From Zanthoxylum bungeanum (Eukaryota; Streptophyta; Magnoliopsida; Sapindales; Rutaceae), in the NCBI GenBank assembly GCA_019454045.1, contig SKCR01021136.1, positions 58,449 through 122,448 on the forward strand: a stretch of DNA of 64,000 nt. The letters run 5' to 3'. The notes beneath the pieces are model-generated. The model searched no databases, was not told where the DNA came from, and saw only the letters and a program-made list of their open reading frames with translations. Every line of letters starts with the position of its first letter. Position 1 is the first letter of the stretch. A program made the translations under genes and the position numbers. Below are positions 21,506 to 31,959 of the stretch, piece by piece.

Positions 21506-22472
21506 TGAACTGAGTATGTCTTATTATATTCATGCATAATTGCCTATTGGTTGATCTTTCTTATGCAAATGTATTACCATTCATATGCTTGTGTCATGAT
21601 ACCATTTGAGTATTATTTCTCGCGGTATATCGGATGGAAACCCAGACGTAAATTCCGTAGCCGATTCCGAATGGACGGTAGTGCGGTCTGTACTTGGGCT
21701 ACAATTCCACGTACCACTTGGAAAAATGCTCATATGTGTGCTTGTATGGTTACCATGTGTGCTTGTATGGTTAATATGTGCGCTTGTGTTTTTTCCTGAA
21801 TATGATATGCAAGTAAAGATGTATGTTAGCTGCTATCTTGATATATGTTAAGCATGCAATCTTATATATGAAATACACGTATATTTAGGTGCATATTTTA
21901 TTTTATAAATGTGAATTTAGAAGCATGATACCTCTAGAAATAATTGTTACTTCAGCTTGTTTAAATTATTATATAAATCCTTTCATTACAAGTGAAAGGA
22001 TTTATATAATAATTTAAACAAGCTGAAGTAACAATTATTTCTAGAGGTATCATGCTTCTAAATTCACATTTATAAAATAAAATATGCACCTAAATATACG
22101 TGTATTTCATATATAAGATTGCATGCTTAACATATATCAAGATAGCAGCTAACATACATCTTTACTTGCATATCATATTCAGGAAAAAAACACAAGCGCA
22201 CATATTAACCATACAAGCACACATGGTAACCATACAAGCACACATATGAGCATTTTTCCAAGTGGTACGTGGAATTGTAGCCCAAGTACAGACCGCACTA
22301 CCGTCCATTCGGAATCGGCTACGGAATTTACGTCTGGGTTTCCATCCGATATACCGCGAGAAATAATACTCAAATGGTATCATGACACAAGCATATGAAT
22401 GGTAATACATTTGCATAAGAAAGATCAACCAATAGGCAATTATGCATGAATATAATAAGACATACTCAGTTC

Positions 22473-22806
22473 AGTGTGTGCACGTTCGTATAGCGTTCGT
22501 AAACGCGTTCGAACGGAAATGAAACAGAATGCTCACGTTCGAGTAGCGTTCGTAAACGCGTTCGAACGGAAATGAAACAGAATGCTCACGTTCGAGTAGC
22601 GTTCGTAAACGCGTTCGAACGGAGATGAGACAGAGAGCTCACGTTCGAGTAGCGTTCGTAAACGCGTTCGAACGGAGATGAGACAGAGAGCTCACGTTCG
22701 AGTAGCGTTCGTAAACGCGTTCGAACGGAGATGAGACCTGACACATAATAAGGCAAAAACACATGCGCGTTCGAGTTGCGTTCGTGAACGCGTTCGAACG
22801 GATACG
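22473..22806 (-). repeat. ~53-bp tandem array, right arm
   Basis: Mirror image of 21172-21505 with the same number and order of units. Confidence 0.85.
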
Positions 22807-22832
22807 GACCTGATGCAATACATAAACAGAAA

Positions 22833-23290
22833 ATAAAAGGGCGCGGCGAAGCACTGCCGTAAAGGTGACCTTTTGGGGCTCTTGATCTCTCAAAGAGAGG
22901 ACCTTTAGACCAACATGCTAAGCTCATGCGCATCACATTACACATACAAGAATAGAACCAATCATGTCAACCAAGTATGCCCGATTGAACACATCTTACG
23001 TCCAATCTGAACACACATCAACCGGCGCGGCAAAGCATCGTGGTAAAGGGCTTTTAGCCTCTCCCCATAGGGGATTTCACGTCACACTTACTAAGCCCAT
23101 GCGCTCGATTGACTCATACGAAAATAACGATAATAATAGTATTAAACTAAGTATGCCCGATTGAACGTATCTAGCGTCCAACCGAACATACATCAACCGG
23201 CACGGCGAAGTAGTGTCACGAAGGTGGCCTTTTCAGCTCTTTGTCTCCTAAATGGAGGACCTTTGGACTAACTTACTAAGCCCATGCGCC
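22833..23290 (-). repeat. triplicated ~170-bp module, right arm
   Basis: Mirror image of 20688-21145. Confidence 0.65.
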
Positions 23291-24146
23291 TGGTTGAATC
23301 ATGCAAAAATAAACAATATATTGAATTCAAGAGAAAAATAAATAAACAAAAAGCAACACAACGAAAGAGAGATGGTGCCGTTTACTCAAGCGGTACGTGG
23401 AGTTGTGACCCGAGTGCAGATCATATTACCGTCCATTCGGAATCGGCTATGAAATTTATGTCCGGGTTCCATCCGATATACCGCGAGAGTTGACACGTCC
23501 CTCATTCATCCAATGCCCACAACATATATCATACACATAACATATACCACAAATACAGAATATATAATCAAAGTAAATGACCAGAAAATAAAATGAGATT
23601 AAGTGTGAGAGATACCCTCAGGTCTAACCTTTTAAGCCGTCTCTCGGACTCGCGTTCCTCGGGAATCGAAAGGGGGTAAATCTCCGCAACTTTCTGGTCT
23701 ACTGGTTCAACGTCCTAGCTCACTGTTTCGCTGCTTTGCTTCTCGTTCGAACTCCGTTCTGCTCCTATTCGGCTCCTGTTTTGCTGTTCACTGCACGGGC
23801 TACCTGTTTCAATGTTTTTAAAGAACTATTCCAAGTTGTGTGGGTTCTTAGTGCAATTAAAAGTGATTACTTTTAAGATTATCTATGTAGTTTTCTAAGT
23901 TACTGTTTTTTAAGGATTTGGGCTGCTGTGTTTGTGTGGTTTTCGGTGATGTATGGAGGTTTAGAGGGGCTGTTTTCAGTGGTGATTAAGGGTGGTTACT
24001 TGTGATAGATTCGGCTATGGAAGAGAGGGATTGTTTTGGTGTGATTTGCTTGTGATGTCTAGGATTTCTTGCTATAATCTTTGTGTGAATTGTGTGTATG
24101 AGCTCGAGAGATTGGAGAGGGGGAATGGCCTTGGTTTAGTCATGTT

Positions 24147-24153
24147 TATATAG
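24147..24153 (-). promoter_or_regulatory. inward-facing TATA box, right arm
   Basis: Mirror copy of the TATA box at 19825, reading TATATAA on the minus strand. Transcription from it would converge with that from the left arm. Confidence 0.5.
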
Positions 24154-24768
24154 AGGAGAGGTAGGGTTTGGCCTTGTGTCACAAGTAAGAGATTTGTGCA
24201 TTAAATTAGGATATGATTTAGTGCTAGGTAAGGAAAGCAATGGATTTGATTGGGGGACATGTCTTGGCTAGATTAGGAAGTCAAATATGTGATTGGCTTT
24301 AATTGGTTAAGATTGATTTTAATTAGGCAAATCTTATTTTTAGTTTTAGTATATAATATATTTGATTCATTCATATTAGGCATGATTTTATTTTATGTTT
24401 TATTTAATTGGTAAATGATTTAAATGTTTAATATTTAGTGTTTAATATTTAATTAATATTTAATTACTTAATTTGGGATGTGTTTTATGGGCTTTTGGGG
24501 GCTAAATGGGCTGGGCGTGAGGCTAGCAGCAAAACCAGAATTACCGGCTCCGTTCGAACGCCTCATAGCACGCGGCACTAACGTCCGCAATCTGCACAAG
24601 GTTCGAACGAAGTAACGAACGCAGCACCAACGAAGACAGTGAGCTTATTTATTCTGAATTCCCCCTTCCGATATCCGTTTCCCGCGGCTTTCATGACTCA
24701 AAAGGTAGTGCCTTCAAATGAGACTCATCATCGGGTTTCACATGCGAAAATGCAATGCCTACAATATG

Positions 24769-25206
24769 TTAGAATCACTTATTACATATCTCGTATTGAT
24801 GATATTCATCAAATCTAAAAGTATTATTGAGTTCTCATTTATTTACATTCATAATAAAAAAAAATTACTCTTAAATATGGAGCTTTATCATTGTGATAAT
24901 TTTATTAATCACTTTCTTTGTATTACTTGAGTGTGAGAAACACGTGGGGTAAGGTTTTAGTGATACATTATTTGTCAGAGGCTTAATCAACTACTCGAAA
25001 TCAATTGTTAATGTGAGAAACATTTAGATGTAGAATACATTTATAAGTTTTATTGATATCGATGAAATAATCATTATAAATATTTGATTGGCACTTGTGA
25101 AGCCAATTCATGCAAAGATTTGATTAGAACCCATGAAACCAAATTATGATATTGAATTCTCAAGCTCAGAAAACCAAATATAATTTTTTATTATTAAAAT
25201 ATCGGA
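24769..25206. other. intergenic, nothing recognised
   Basis: AT-rich DNA after the right TSD copy of the palindrome. No coding similarity. Confidence 0.5.
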
Positions 25207-25346
25207 ATGGATAAAGCCCTATCCGAGCCTAAGATGGGCCAGGTCGGCCCGATTTGTGCTCGGGTCAGGCATTTCCCGGGCCCGGGCTTCAAAATTAATT
25301 ATCGGGCTTGGGCCGGGCTTAACAAAGCCCGAGCCCGGCCCGACTC
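25207..25346. repeat. GGGCC-rich stretch, possible hAT-type end fragment
   Basis: A short island of GGCCCG, CCCGGGCCCGGGC and GGGCTTGGGCCGGGC motifs inside AT-rich DNA. Such imperfect GGGCC palindromes occur at the ends of some plant hAT MITEs, but no TSD or paired terminus could be fixed. Confidence 0.3.
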
Positions 25347-25379
25347 TTTGCCACTCTTAAGAACCGAAGGCTTGGTACA

Positions 25380-26610
25380 TGTAAGACATGATATATAAAC
25401 TTGTAAACATAACACATATGGATTGTAAGCTGAATGTTGTAAACATGGAAAATATAGCATGGAATGGACATGAAAACATGGTGTGTCTTATAAACATGGA
25501 AACGTGACCTAAAGATGTGAAATAATCTTGTAACATGAGAATGTGATCTCAGACCATAGCGTGCACTATAACATGAAAACGTGATTTATATTGTAAACAT
25601 GAAAATATAACATGAACTATAAACGTGAAAACATGACATAACATGTAAACTAGAAAACATGGCATAAACATAAATGAAAAACATGTGTGAATTATAAACT
25701 GAAAGACATGCTTGAACTATAGACTGAAAACATAAACTGGAAGCTATGCACATGAACTGTAAACTTGCATAACATGAACTAAAACATAGTAATCATGAAT
25801 TGAAAACACGTAACCATAATTGTCATGTGTACTGGTTTATGTATACAATGCTTGTATAGAATTCATTGCCTATTTTAGAATAGATCTGAGATAAACCTCG
25901 TCCGAACGAATTCCCTAACCAATACTTCTAAATGAGAACACACACAAATGATAATGTAACTTGTAAGCATGTGACATATAAACAAAAAATGACACGTAAA
26001 CTGAAAACGTATATACATGGCATATGAAAACATAAACTATACAAATAAAGTGTAAATCGTAAAATTAGTGCATAAATTATGACTTGTGAAAATATGAATA
26101 ACTTGAAAAATATATTTGAACATGTAAGTCATGACTTGAACATGAAAATATAATTTGAACACGAAAAGCATAACTTGAATATAAAATAACATAACTTGAC
26201 TTGAATACTTAATTTAAATATGAAAGTGTATCTTTAAACTTGAAATACGCGACTTGGTCATGCATATAAGAAACATAAATATAAATTTGGAAAAACACAA
26301 CGTGAACTTACACATAGAAATTTAACGTGAACGTAAGCATGAAAATATAATGTGAACGTAAACATAGAAAATGTAGCATGAGCACAAGGTGGAAATCATA
26401 ACATAAAAATGCTCATGGAATACGCAACGTGATCATGTACATAGAAAACATGACGTGAACATGAACTTTATGACGTGTCATAACATGAACATGGAAACGT
26501 GAAGTATTATGAACATGTAGATGCGTCTTGAATGTAAATATGAAAACATAACATAAACGTAACATAAAAAAATATTACATAAAAAAATCAACATGGGCGT
26601 AAACATGAAC
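25380..26610. repeat. degenerate ACATGAAAAC / AACGTGA repeat field
   Basis: Over about 1.2 kb a short phrase such as ACATGAAAACATGAC, AACGTGAAC or TAAACATGGAAA recurs dozens of times in one orientation at irregular 10-40-bp spacing. No open frame spans it. It looks like a decayed tandem array, perhaps part of a long LTR whose end may be near 27635. Confidence 0.6.
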
Positions 26611-26706
26611 TAAAACAATTATTCACATATCAAATAGTCGTCTTTATTAAAGATATCTTGATTTGTTTCCAAAATATAATGACCATTAATAAAGAATATT
26701 TACATA

Positions 26707-27224
26707 TCAAATAGTTGTCTTTATTATACAAACATAAAGTATCATCTTTAATGTTATATTATATCCATCTCTATCCAATACAGGTAACGAGATAATTTGT
26801 CTAATTAGAGAGGGTATAAAATAATAGTCATGTAAAACTATTTTACATCCATTAAGAAGACCTAAAACAACTGTTCCTATGGACTCGACATCCAAGGTCT
26901 CGCTATTGCTAACTCTAAGCTGGATCTCTAATCTGTTAAGCCTTTTCTTAACCCTCGGGACCTGCATGAAGTTGCAAATATGAGTGGGTCTGCTGGTGTC
27001 TAACACCCAACCACTATCTGTATCTAAGACTAAAGATATGTCAATAATATGAGAAATATAAAGCATATATGAGGGTTCTGCATTTCCTTTCAAATTTGGA
27101 CAATCTCACTTATAGTGTCCAGATTTCGAGCAATGTAGATATGCATCACGAGCTACCTCCGGTCTTGTAGTTTTATACTTCACGAGTTTCTTGAAGTCTT
27201 TTGTCGCTATCTTCTTCTTTCCCA
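26707..27224 (-). pseudogene. Copia gag-protease fragment
   Basis: From a possible ATG at 27224 (MGKKKIATKDF) it reads a damaged zinc knuckle (LHCSKSGHYK, a stop, then DCP). The Copia protease region follows with WVLDTSRPTHIC and ISLPVLDRDGYNI. The protease triad DTG reads DTS, and no integrase or reverse transcriptase follows. An isolated, dead Copia piece with no LTRs visible nearby. Confidence 0.7.
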
Positions 27225-28134
27225 TTTGAATTTCTCATTAAAATAATGAAAAGAAAATAAAGCCCACATGTTAATTTTTTTCATTTTCATCATTACATAG
27301 TAGCTCGAATTTAAAGCCCAAATATGACTTCGTCACACATGAAATTATGAAAAATATGTAACATGAAAGTTTTATTCCTATGTCTGAGTTTTTCGACGGT
27401 ACCCAAATCACCAAAAACGGACACCTGAAGCTCTAGTTATGGCCAAAATACTGAAAGTTGTTCATGAAAATGGATAAATTAAAAAAGGTTCGGAAACTTC
27501 GGAAATATTATTCCAAACTCTCGAAAAGGTTTACAAGGTTTTCATATCCATTAATGCATGACTATATGCATATTAACATATCATGCATGAACAAAATGAC
27601 CGTAATAGACATGTCATGATAACTGAGGTGTTACATATGCACTCTGTTTGGACTAAATATCATAAGTTAGGCATAAGTGACATTCCCCTAACCTCTCATT
27701 CCAAGATTTGGAAGAATGGTTCAAATTTAAAAATGACAATAAGAAGGAAGCCCCAATATTGCTCATATGAACATAACAAACTCCACCTCTTTTAGAAACC
27801 AACCCTCTCGTCTCCTTCATCCTTATAATAAATCAATTATTGTACACCCAACTAACGACGATGGGGAGTCCTCATATCATGGTCAAGTTGGAAAGAAGCC
27901 TGTAAGCCTGGAAAAACTTGTTGAAAATGATGATATGTCGTTTAAGTTCTCATGTCTATACTTGACATTTTTACAACTTATATGACTTAAAACTACTCAG
28001 TTGTTTCTCTTTTTTTTTTTCCACAAAATTACAATGTTGGCTTTATAATATTAGCATACCGTTATGGTTGCCTGAACTTCTTTTAGTTTCTCGTATCTTT
28101 ATTTCCTTTTGAATTTCTTGAACGATGTAGTTAA
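27225..28134. other. no gene; possible LTR end near 27635
   Basis: On the minus strand a block starting TGTAACACCTCAGTTATCAT at 27635 resembles the TGTAACACC start of Del/Tekay-type Gypsy LTRs. The partner end and TSD were not found. From 27640 to 28134 short frames show no similarity that I recognise. Confidence 0.3.
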
Positions 28135-28425
28135 ATGTTTATATCAAATGTTTTTAGTGATATTGCTTTAGATGTGAATCAAGATTCACAACAAGGAGCA
28201 AACATGACCAGAAAAAATAAGGATCCATTGCAAGTTCCAGTTAGACGAATCACAAGGCACAAATCAAGAAAGATCAAAGAAACAACGACAGCCTTAACCC
28301 ATACATACATGGCTGAAATCAACAAAAGCACAAGAAGAGCATATTTACTTCAACTGTTCTTTAATAAAGACGGTCCAAACTATATTCATATGATTCAGTT
28401 ATTTAAAGACCAAGCACATAATTGA
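28135..28425 (+). pseudogene. C-terminal tail of a Gypsy polyprotein, fragment
   Basis: The frame includes DPLQVPVRRITRHKSRKIKE, matching the basic DPL.VP.GPITR.RAKK-type tail found after integrase in many plant Gypsy polyproteins. No integrase core precedes it. It probably marks the 3' end of a lost element copy that abuts the LTR-like region after 28426. Confidence 0.45.
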
Positions 28426-29110
28426 AAAAGAAACAATAAAGCCCAAAACTTTAGGAATTTGTATAATTTTCGCAAATTGACCATAACTTTCTCATACAAT
28501 GTATACTTGTAGTGATTCAAATTGTGTTAAAAATATGATTCAAAGATAAAACTTTGTAGTTCAATTCAAAGACAGATTCAGACTTTTTCCTGGTCGAAAT
28601 TCTATCATAGTAAATCACTACAACTTTAGGTTATATGATTTAATTTTATGTTATGTTTAAGTATTGTGCTCAATTATAATGTTATTATAAAATCTCATAC
28701 ATGAAATTTTAAATCTTATTTAGCTTAGGATTTAGTCTCATTAGTTCAATTAGTTAAATTAGGAGTTTACAATGGGCATATTTAAAGGTGTCTTTAGCTT
28801 TTGATTTTAGATTTTAGATTTTTCATACCCTAAACATAAGTAAATTGTGTGATCTTTGTGAGAAGAGAGAATTATTCTTGTTCATTGAATTGAACAGAAA
28901 ACTCATCAAAGATTGGCAATCTTTATAGCATCTATAAATAGCTAGCAATATTCAATCAAGAAACAAAGAAATGTCTCAAGAAAATGATTTTTAGGGGTTG
29001 AACTTGATCTTGGGAGAGTTTTATTCTTTAACAAAGTTATGACACAAGGTTGTTGGGGTTATGTTCAAATACAAGACTTCTAAAGATTCAATTCTAGGAA
29101 GAACGCGTTA
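28426..29110 (+). repeat. LTR-like region before a Met-type primer-binding site
   Basis: Sits immediately upstream of TGGTATCA (29113). AT-rich with LTR-like features (a leader-like end and TTAGTTGG at the boundary). The 5' boundary and a TG start were not fixed, and no second copy of this LTR lies in the window. Confidence 0.4.
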
Positions 29111-29112
29111 GT

Positions 29113-29120
29113 TGGTATCA
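29113..29120 (+). other. primer-binding site (initiator tRNA-Met type)
   Basis: TGGTATCA, the conserved start of plant Met-primed retroelement binding sites, located between an LTR-like block and a Gypsy gag frame on the same strand. Confidence 0.5.
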
Positions 29121-30420
29121 AAAGTTCAGAGTTCCAAGGTCAGGTTTTTCTATCTTCAATTTTTTCTCCTACTAGTTTCAGTTTTTTTCTTGCTTATTGT
29201 GTCTTCTTGTTTTGGTTTTTTGAGTCTTTATTTTAGTTTTGTTGAGTCTTGCATAATTCTTGATTTCAAGATTCAGATTCTTAATTTAAATATTCAAGTT
29301 TTTTGGTCTCGATTCTTTTGTTTTAATTTTAGTTTCTTACATTATTCTTGAGTCTTTCAAGTTCGGTATTTAGTGTAAAAAATTAATAAAAAATTCTTGT
29401 AGATTTGGTCATAGGGTTATTTTGTGAGTAGTTCTTATTGATTCTTGACAATAAACATCTAATCTTTCATAAATCTTGATCAATCTTGAATCAATTCTTC
29501 TTGTCAAAATCTTGAAACTTGTGCATCCTTAATTAAATTTTAACCTAATTTGAGCCAACTTAGGGACATTTTTTCTTGTGGACTAAGTTTCCTTAGTGTT
29601 TTAAACTTGTTATGCAATTAACCTTAGAGATAAGAAAAAAATTGAATTCCTTGTTGACTAAGGCAAGTGGGCATGTGGATAAGGATATGATTAGTTGTAG
29701 TTTGTTAGTGGACTAAGGCAACTAGGTTTACTTGGGAGCAAATTTGGAAGTTGTTAAGTGGGACAAGAGATTGTCCTCTTTACTTGGCCGAATTTGGTAT
29801 TATTTTTTTTAATTAGTTGGTTAATTAGTGCACATTATAAAAAAAATCAAAAAGAAAAAAAGAAAAGTCAAAAAAAGACAAGAGAAGAAAATTCAAGAAA
29901 GTGCAAAAAAGGGGTCAAGAAAACCAAGAAATGGATTAGAATATATTTGCTTGGCAAAAATGGGGTCAAGAAAACTAAGATAATGGATTAGAAAATATTT
30001 TCTTCCATAGTAGGGTTACCTTAACATTATTCTATGCCATCTCAATCAAACTATAGGTTTTCTTGATTATGTCTATGTTTATTGATTTCTTTTTCACTTA
30101 ATTCATCTGCTTGAGACCTTATTTACATCAAATTCTTGTTGAACTCACTTACTTGAGGACTACATTGGGTTGTCTCTCTGGTTAGTCTACAGTTCTTCAC
30201 CGAACTTGAGGTAATTCATTGAGTGGTAAAAGACAAAGTGTGTGAGCACAACATTGGGTAAAAGCCAATAGAGTGTAAACATGAGCAGAGTGACAATTTG
30301 AGAGTAAACACATGAGATTAGTGAGGTTTATTTTTTTCTTATTTGTTTGTTGAGATTGTAACAAAAAACCTCAATTATGATGCTACGTTTGACATGTTAT
30401 AAAGGAAGTTCACTAAAATA
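29121..30420 (+). other. long untranslated leader of a Gypsy element
   Basis: No coding similarity. T-rich from 29140 to 29380 and A-rich from 29835 to 29930. Its position between the primer-binding site and gag makes it the leader. Confidence 0.45.
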
Positions 30421-31959
30421 ATGGAAACCTTGAATTCCATCGTAGAGATTGGAAAAAATAGAAAGCGTTCAAGCTAGCAGTGCACAACATATTCCACCGC
30501 AACTCATGCCTTGTCAGCAAATGCCACCACAATATATGCCACCTCAGCATACACCACCATACCATGTATTATTTGATGATCAAGAGGCCGAGAATGTCTT
30601 TGAGGGTTTTGAGGATGTGGATAACAATTATAGGCCATGAGACATGAGGCACAAGATGAGACATGGTAGGCAAGATAAAAGATTTGATAGAGGCCATAGA
30701 AGAGACGACAAAAGGGAATATGAGGACAAACATGAATATGATAATTATGATGATCGCAGAGAACATGGTAAAAAAGATAATATAAATGGAGATCAGGGCA
30801 ACATATAAATGAAGATCCCTTCTTTCTAAGGAAAGAATGACATTAAAGCCTATCTAGAGTGGGAAAAAGATCGAGTTGATATTTGACTGCCACAACTATT
30901 CAAATGACAAGAATGTCAAATTAGCAGCCATTGAGTTTATAGACTATGTCTTGATTTGGTGTTATCAAATAGTCCTTTGTAGAACATAAATTATGAAAAG
31001 TCAGTCGAGACATGGGTAGAATTGATAGACATCATGAGAAAAAGATTCATTCTTGACCACTACTACATCTCTATCAAGGCTCTAAGAATATAAAGGGCCA
31101 CTACACAAAGATAGAAGTGGCGATGATTAAATCCAATGTAGTGGAGGATGGAGAAGCTACCATGGCATGGTTTTTAGAAGGCTTAAATAGAGAATTTACC
31201 AACATTGTACAGTTGTAGCATTATGTTAAGCTAATGACATGTTGCATATGGCAATCAAGGTGAGAAGCGACTAAAGTGGAAGTCGACACCTAAATTCACC
31301 ACACTAGTCACTTCCTTTCAGAAATGGAAATGGGCTGGTAATGAAAAGCGAGAATGAGGCTACAATAAGCCTAAGGCCAAATCCAGTGTTATGGGGAAAT
31401 AAGCCATGGATAGGGGAATGCCAAAGTTGAAATATGAAATTACAGCACCTAAGACTCAAGAAATTAAGTGCTTCAAGTTTCAAGATTTGGGACACATCTC
31501 TTCACAGTGCCCCAACAAGCGTATTTTAGTCGCTAGGAATAATGGAGAATATTATTCTACAGATGTAGAGCCAGAATATGACATGTCTAAACCAGAAGAG
31601 GATGAGGAAAATTTAGATGCATTCCTAATTATTGTTAAGAGAGCTTTAAGTACACAAATCATAGATGATGACACTAAGTTGCAGAGAGAAAATATCTTTC
31701 ACACTAGATACCGTGTAAATGACAAGGCTTGTAATATGATAGTTGATGGGGTAAGTTGCACAAATGTAGCTAATATACCTTTGGTAGAGAGACTGAGATT
31801 GGAGACATGTAAACATCTAAAGCAATACAAGTTACAGTGGTTAAATAATTATGGAGAAGTTAAAGTTACAGGACATGCGTTACTTACCTTTACTGTAGAA
31901 CCTTACACAGATGAAATGTTATATGATTCATACATGCGAGTCACATCTTGTTGGGTAGG
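30421..31959 (+). pseudogene. Gypsy gag and protease (Met-primed element), decayed
   Basis: Begins near a possible ATG at 30421 and runs through a Pro/Gln-rich part (PPQYMPPQHTPP), a charged region, and KAYLEWEKD with KLAAIEF, the typical Gypsy Gag core. A zinc knuckle follows, CFKFQDLGHISSQC (31471-31512). The first Cys spacing is C-x2-F here, so the CCHC motif has lost one Cys. The protease domain reads MIVDGVSCTNVAN, with the region around the active Asp altered from the usual IIDGGSCTNVA. Several stops and frameshifts occur between 30640 and 31400. It breaks off at 31959 in the ILLGR motif, where another element is inserted; the continuation is at 38025. Confidence 0.75.
31945..31959 (+). 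repeat. 15-bp direct repeat at the left edge of the insertion
   Basis: ATCTTGTTGGGTAGG here is repeated exactly at 38025-38039, on the other side of the inserted element. Longer than an integrase TSD; see findings. Confidence 0.7.

Larger units (their letters stand above)
19215..21985 (+). repeat. left arm of the palindrome
   Basis: About 2.77 kb, opposite to 21993-24763. The differences I found are single-base length changes in homopolymer runs (AAACC against AAACCC near the outer end, GGAAACCC against GGAACCC at 20507-20515, six against seven T at 21790). Substitutions were not seen in the stretches I compared. Order inward: end, TATA box (19825), two copies of a ~100-bp module starting CTCGCGGTATATCGG (about 20490 and 21618), three copies of the GGGCTTAGTAAG/GCATG module and the ~53-bp array. 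Confidence 0.88.
19215..24763. mobile_element. 5.55-kb palindromic element with LTR-type ends (TG...CA) and 5-bp TSD ATATG
   Basis: The whole interval is one near-perfect inverted repeat: arms 19215-21985 and 21993-24763 around a 7-bp centre, TTACAAG. Both outer ends are the same sequence, TGTAGGCATTGCA, so the element begins TG and ends CA. It is flanked by identical ATATG at 19210-19214 and 24764-24768, and the outer flanks are otherwise different. TG...CA plus a 5-bp TSD is the signature of LTR-element integrase. Each arm reads like the 5' part of a long LTR: an AT-rich stretch, a TATA box, then CG-richer tandem repeats. No protein frame of a known family lies inside. No primer-binding site or polypurine tract was found. 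I have not met this arrangement in a named family; a foldback-type DNA transposon is the alternative, but the 5-bp TSD and ends fit less well. Confidence 0.85.
21993..24763 (-). repeat. right arm of the palindrome
   Basis: Inverted copy of 19215-21985 with the same internal order read on the minus strand, ending in TGCAATGCCTACA. Followed by the TSD copy ATATG. Confidence 0.88.

Noticed and set aside
21034..22945. Open frames of 60-120 codons in both arms of the palindrome
   Set aside because: They run through tandem repeats, appear in overlapping frames and show no family similarity; the repeat period maintains the open frame. They are mirror duplicates, not genes.
19215..24763. Palindrome as a pure assembly artefact
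   Set aside because: Considered seriously. An artefactual inversion would not end at TG...CA termini with an exact 5-bp TSD and two different flanks. It remains worth checking with long reads.
25207..25398. 63-codon frame in the GGGCC-rich stretch
   Set aside because: Composition driven by imperfect GGGCC repeats; no protein family recognised.
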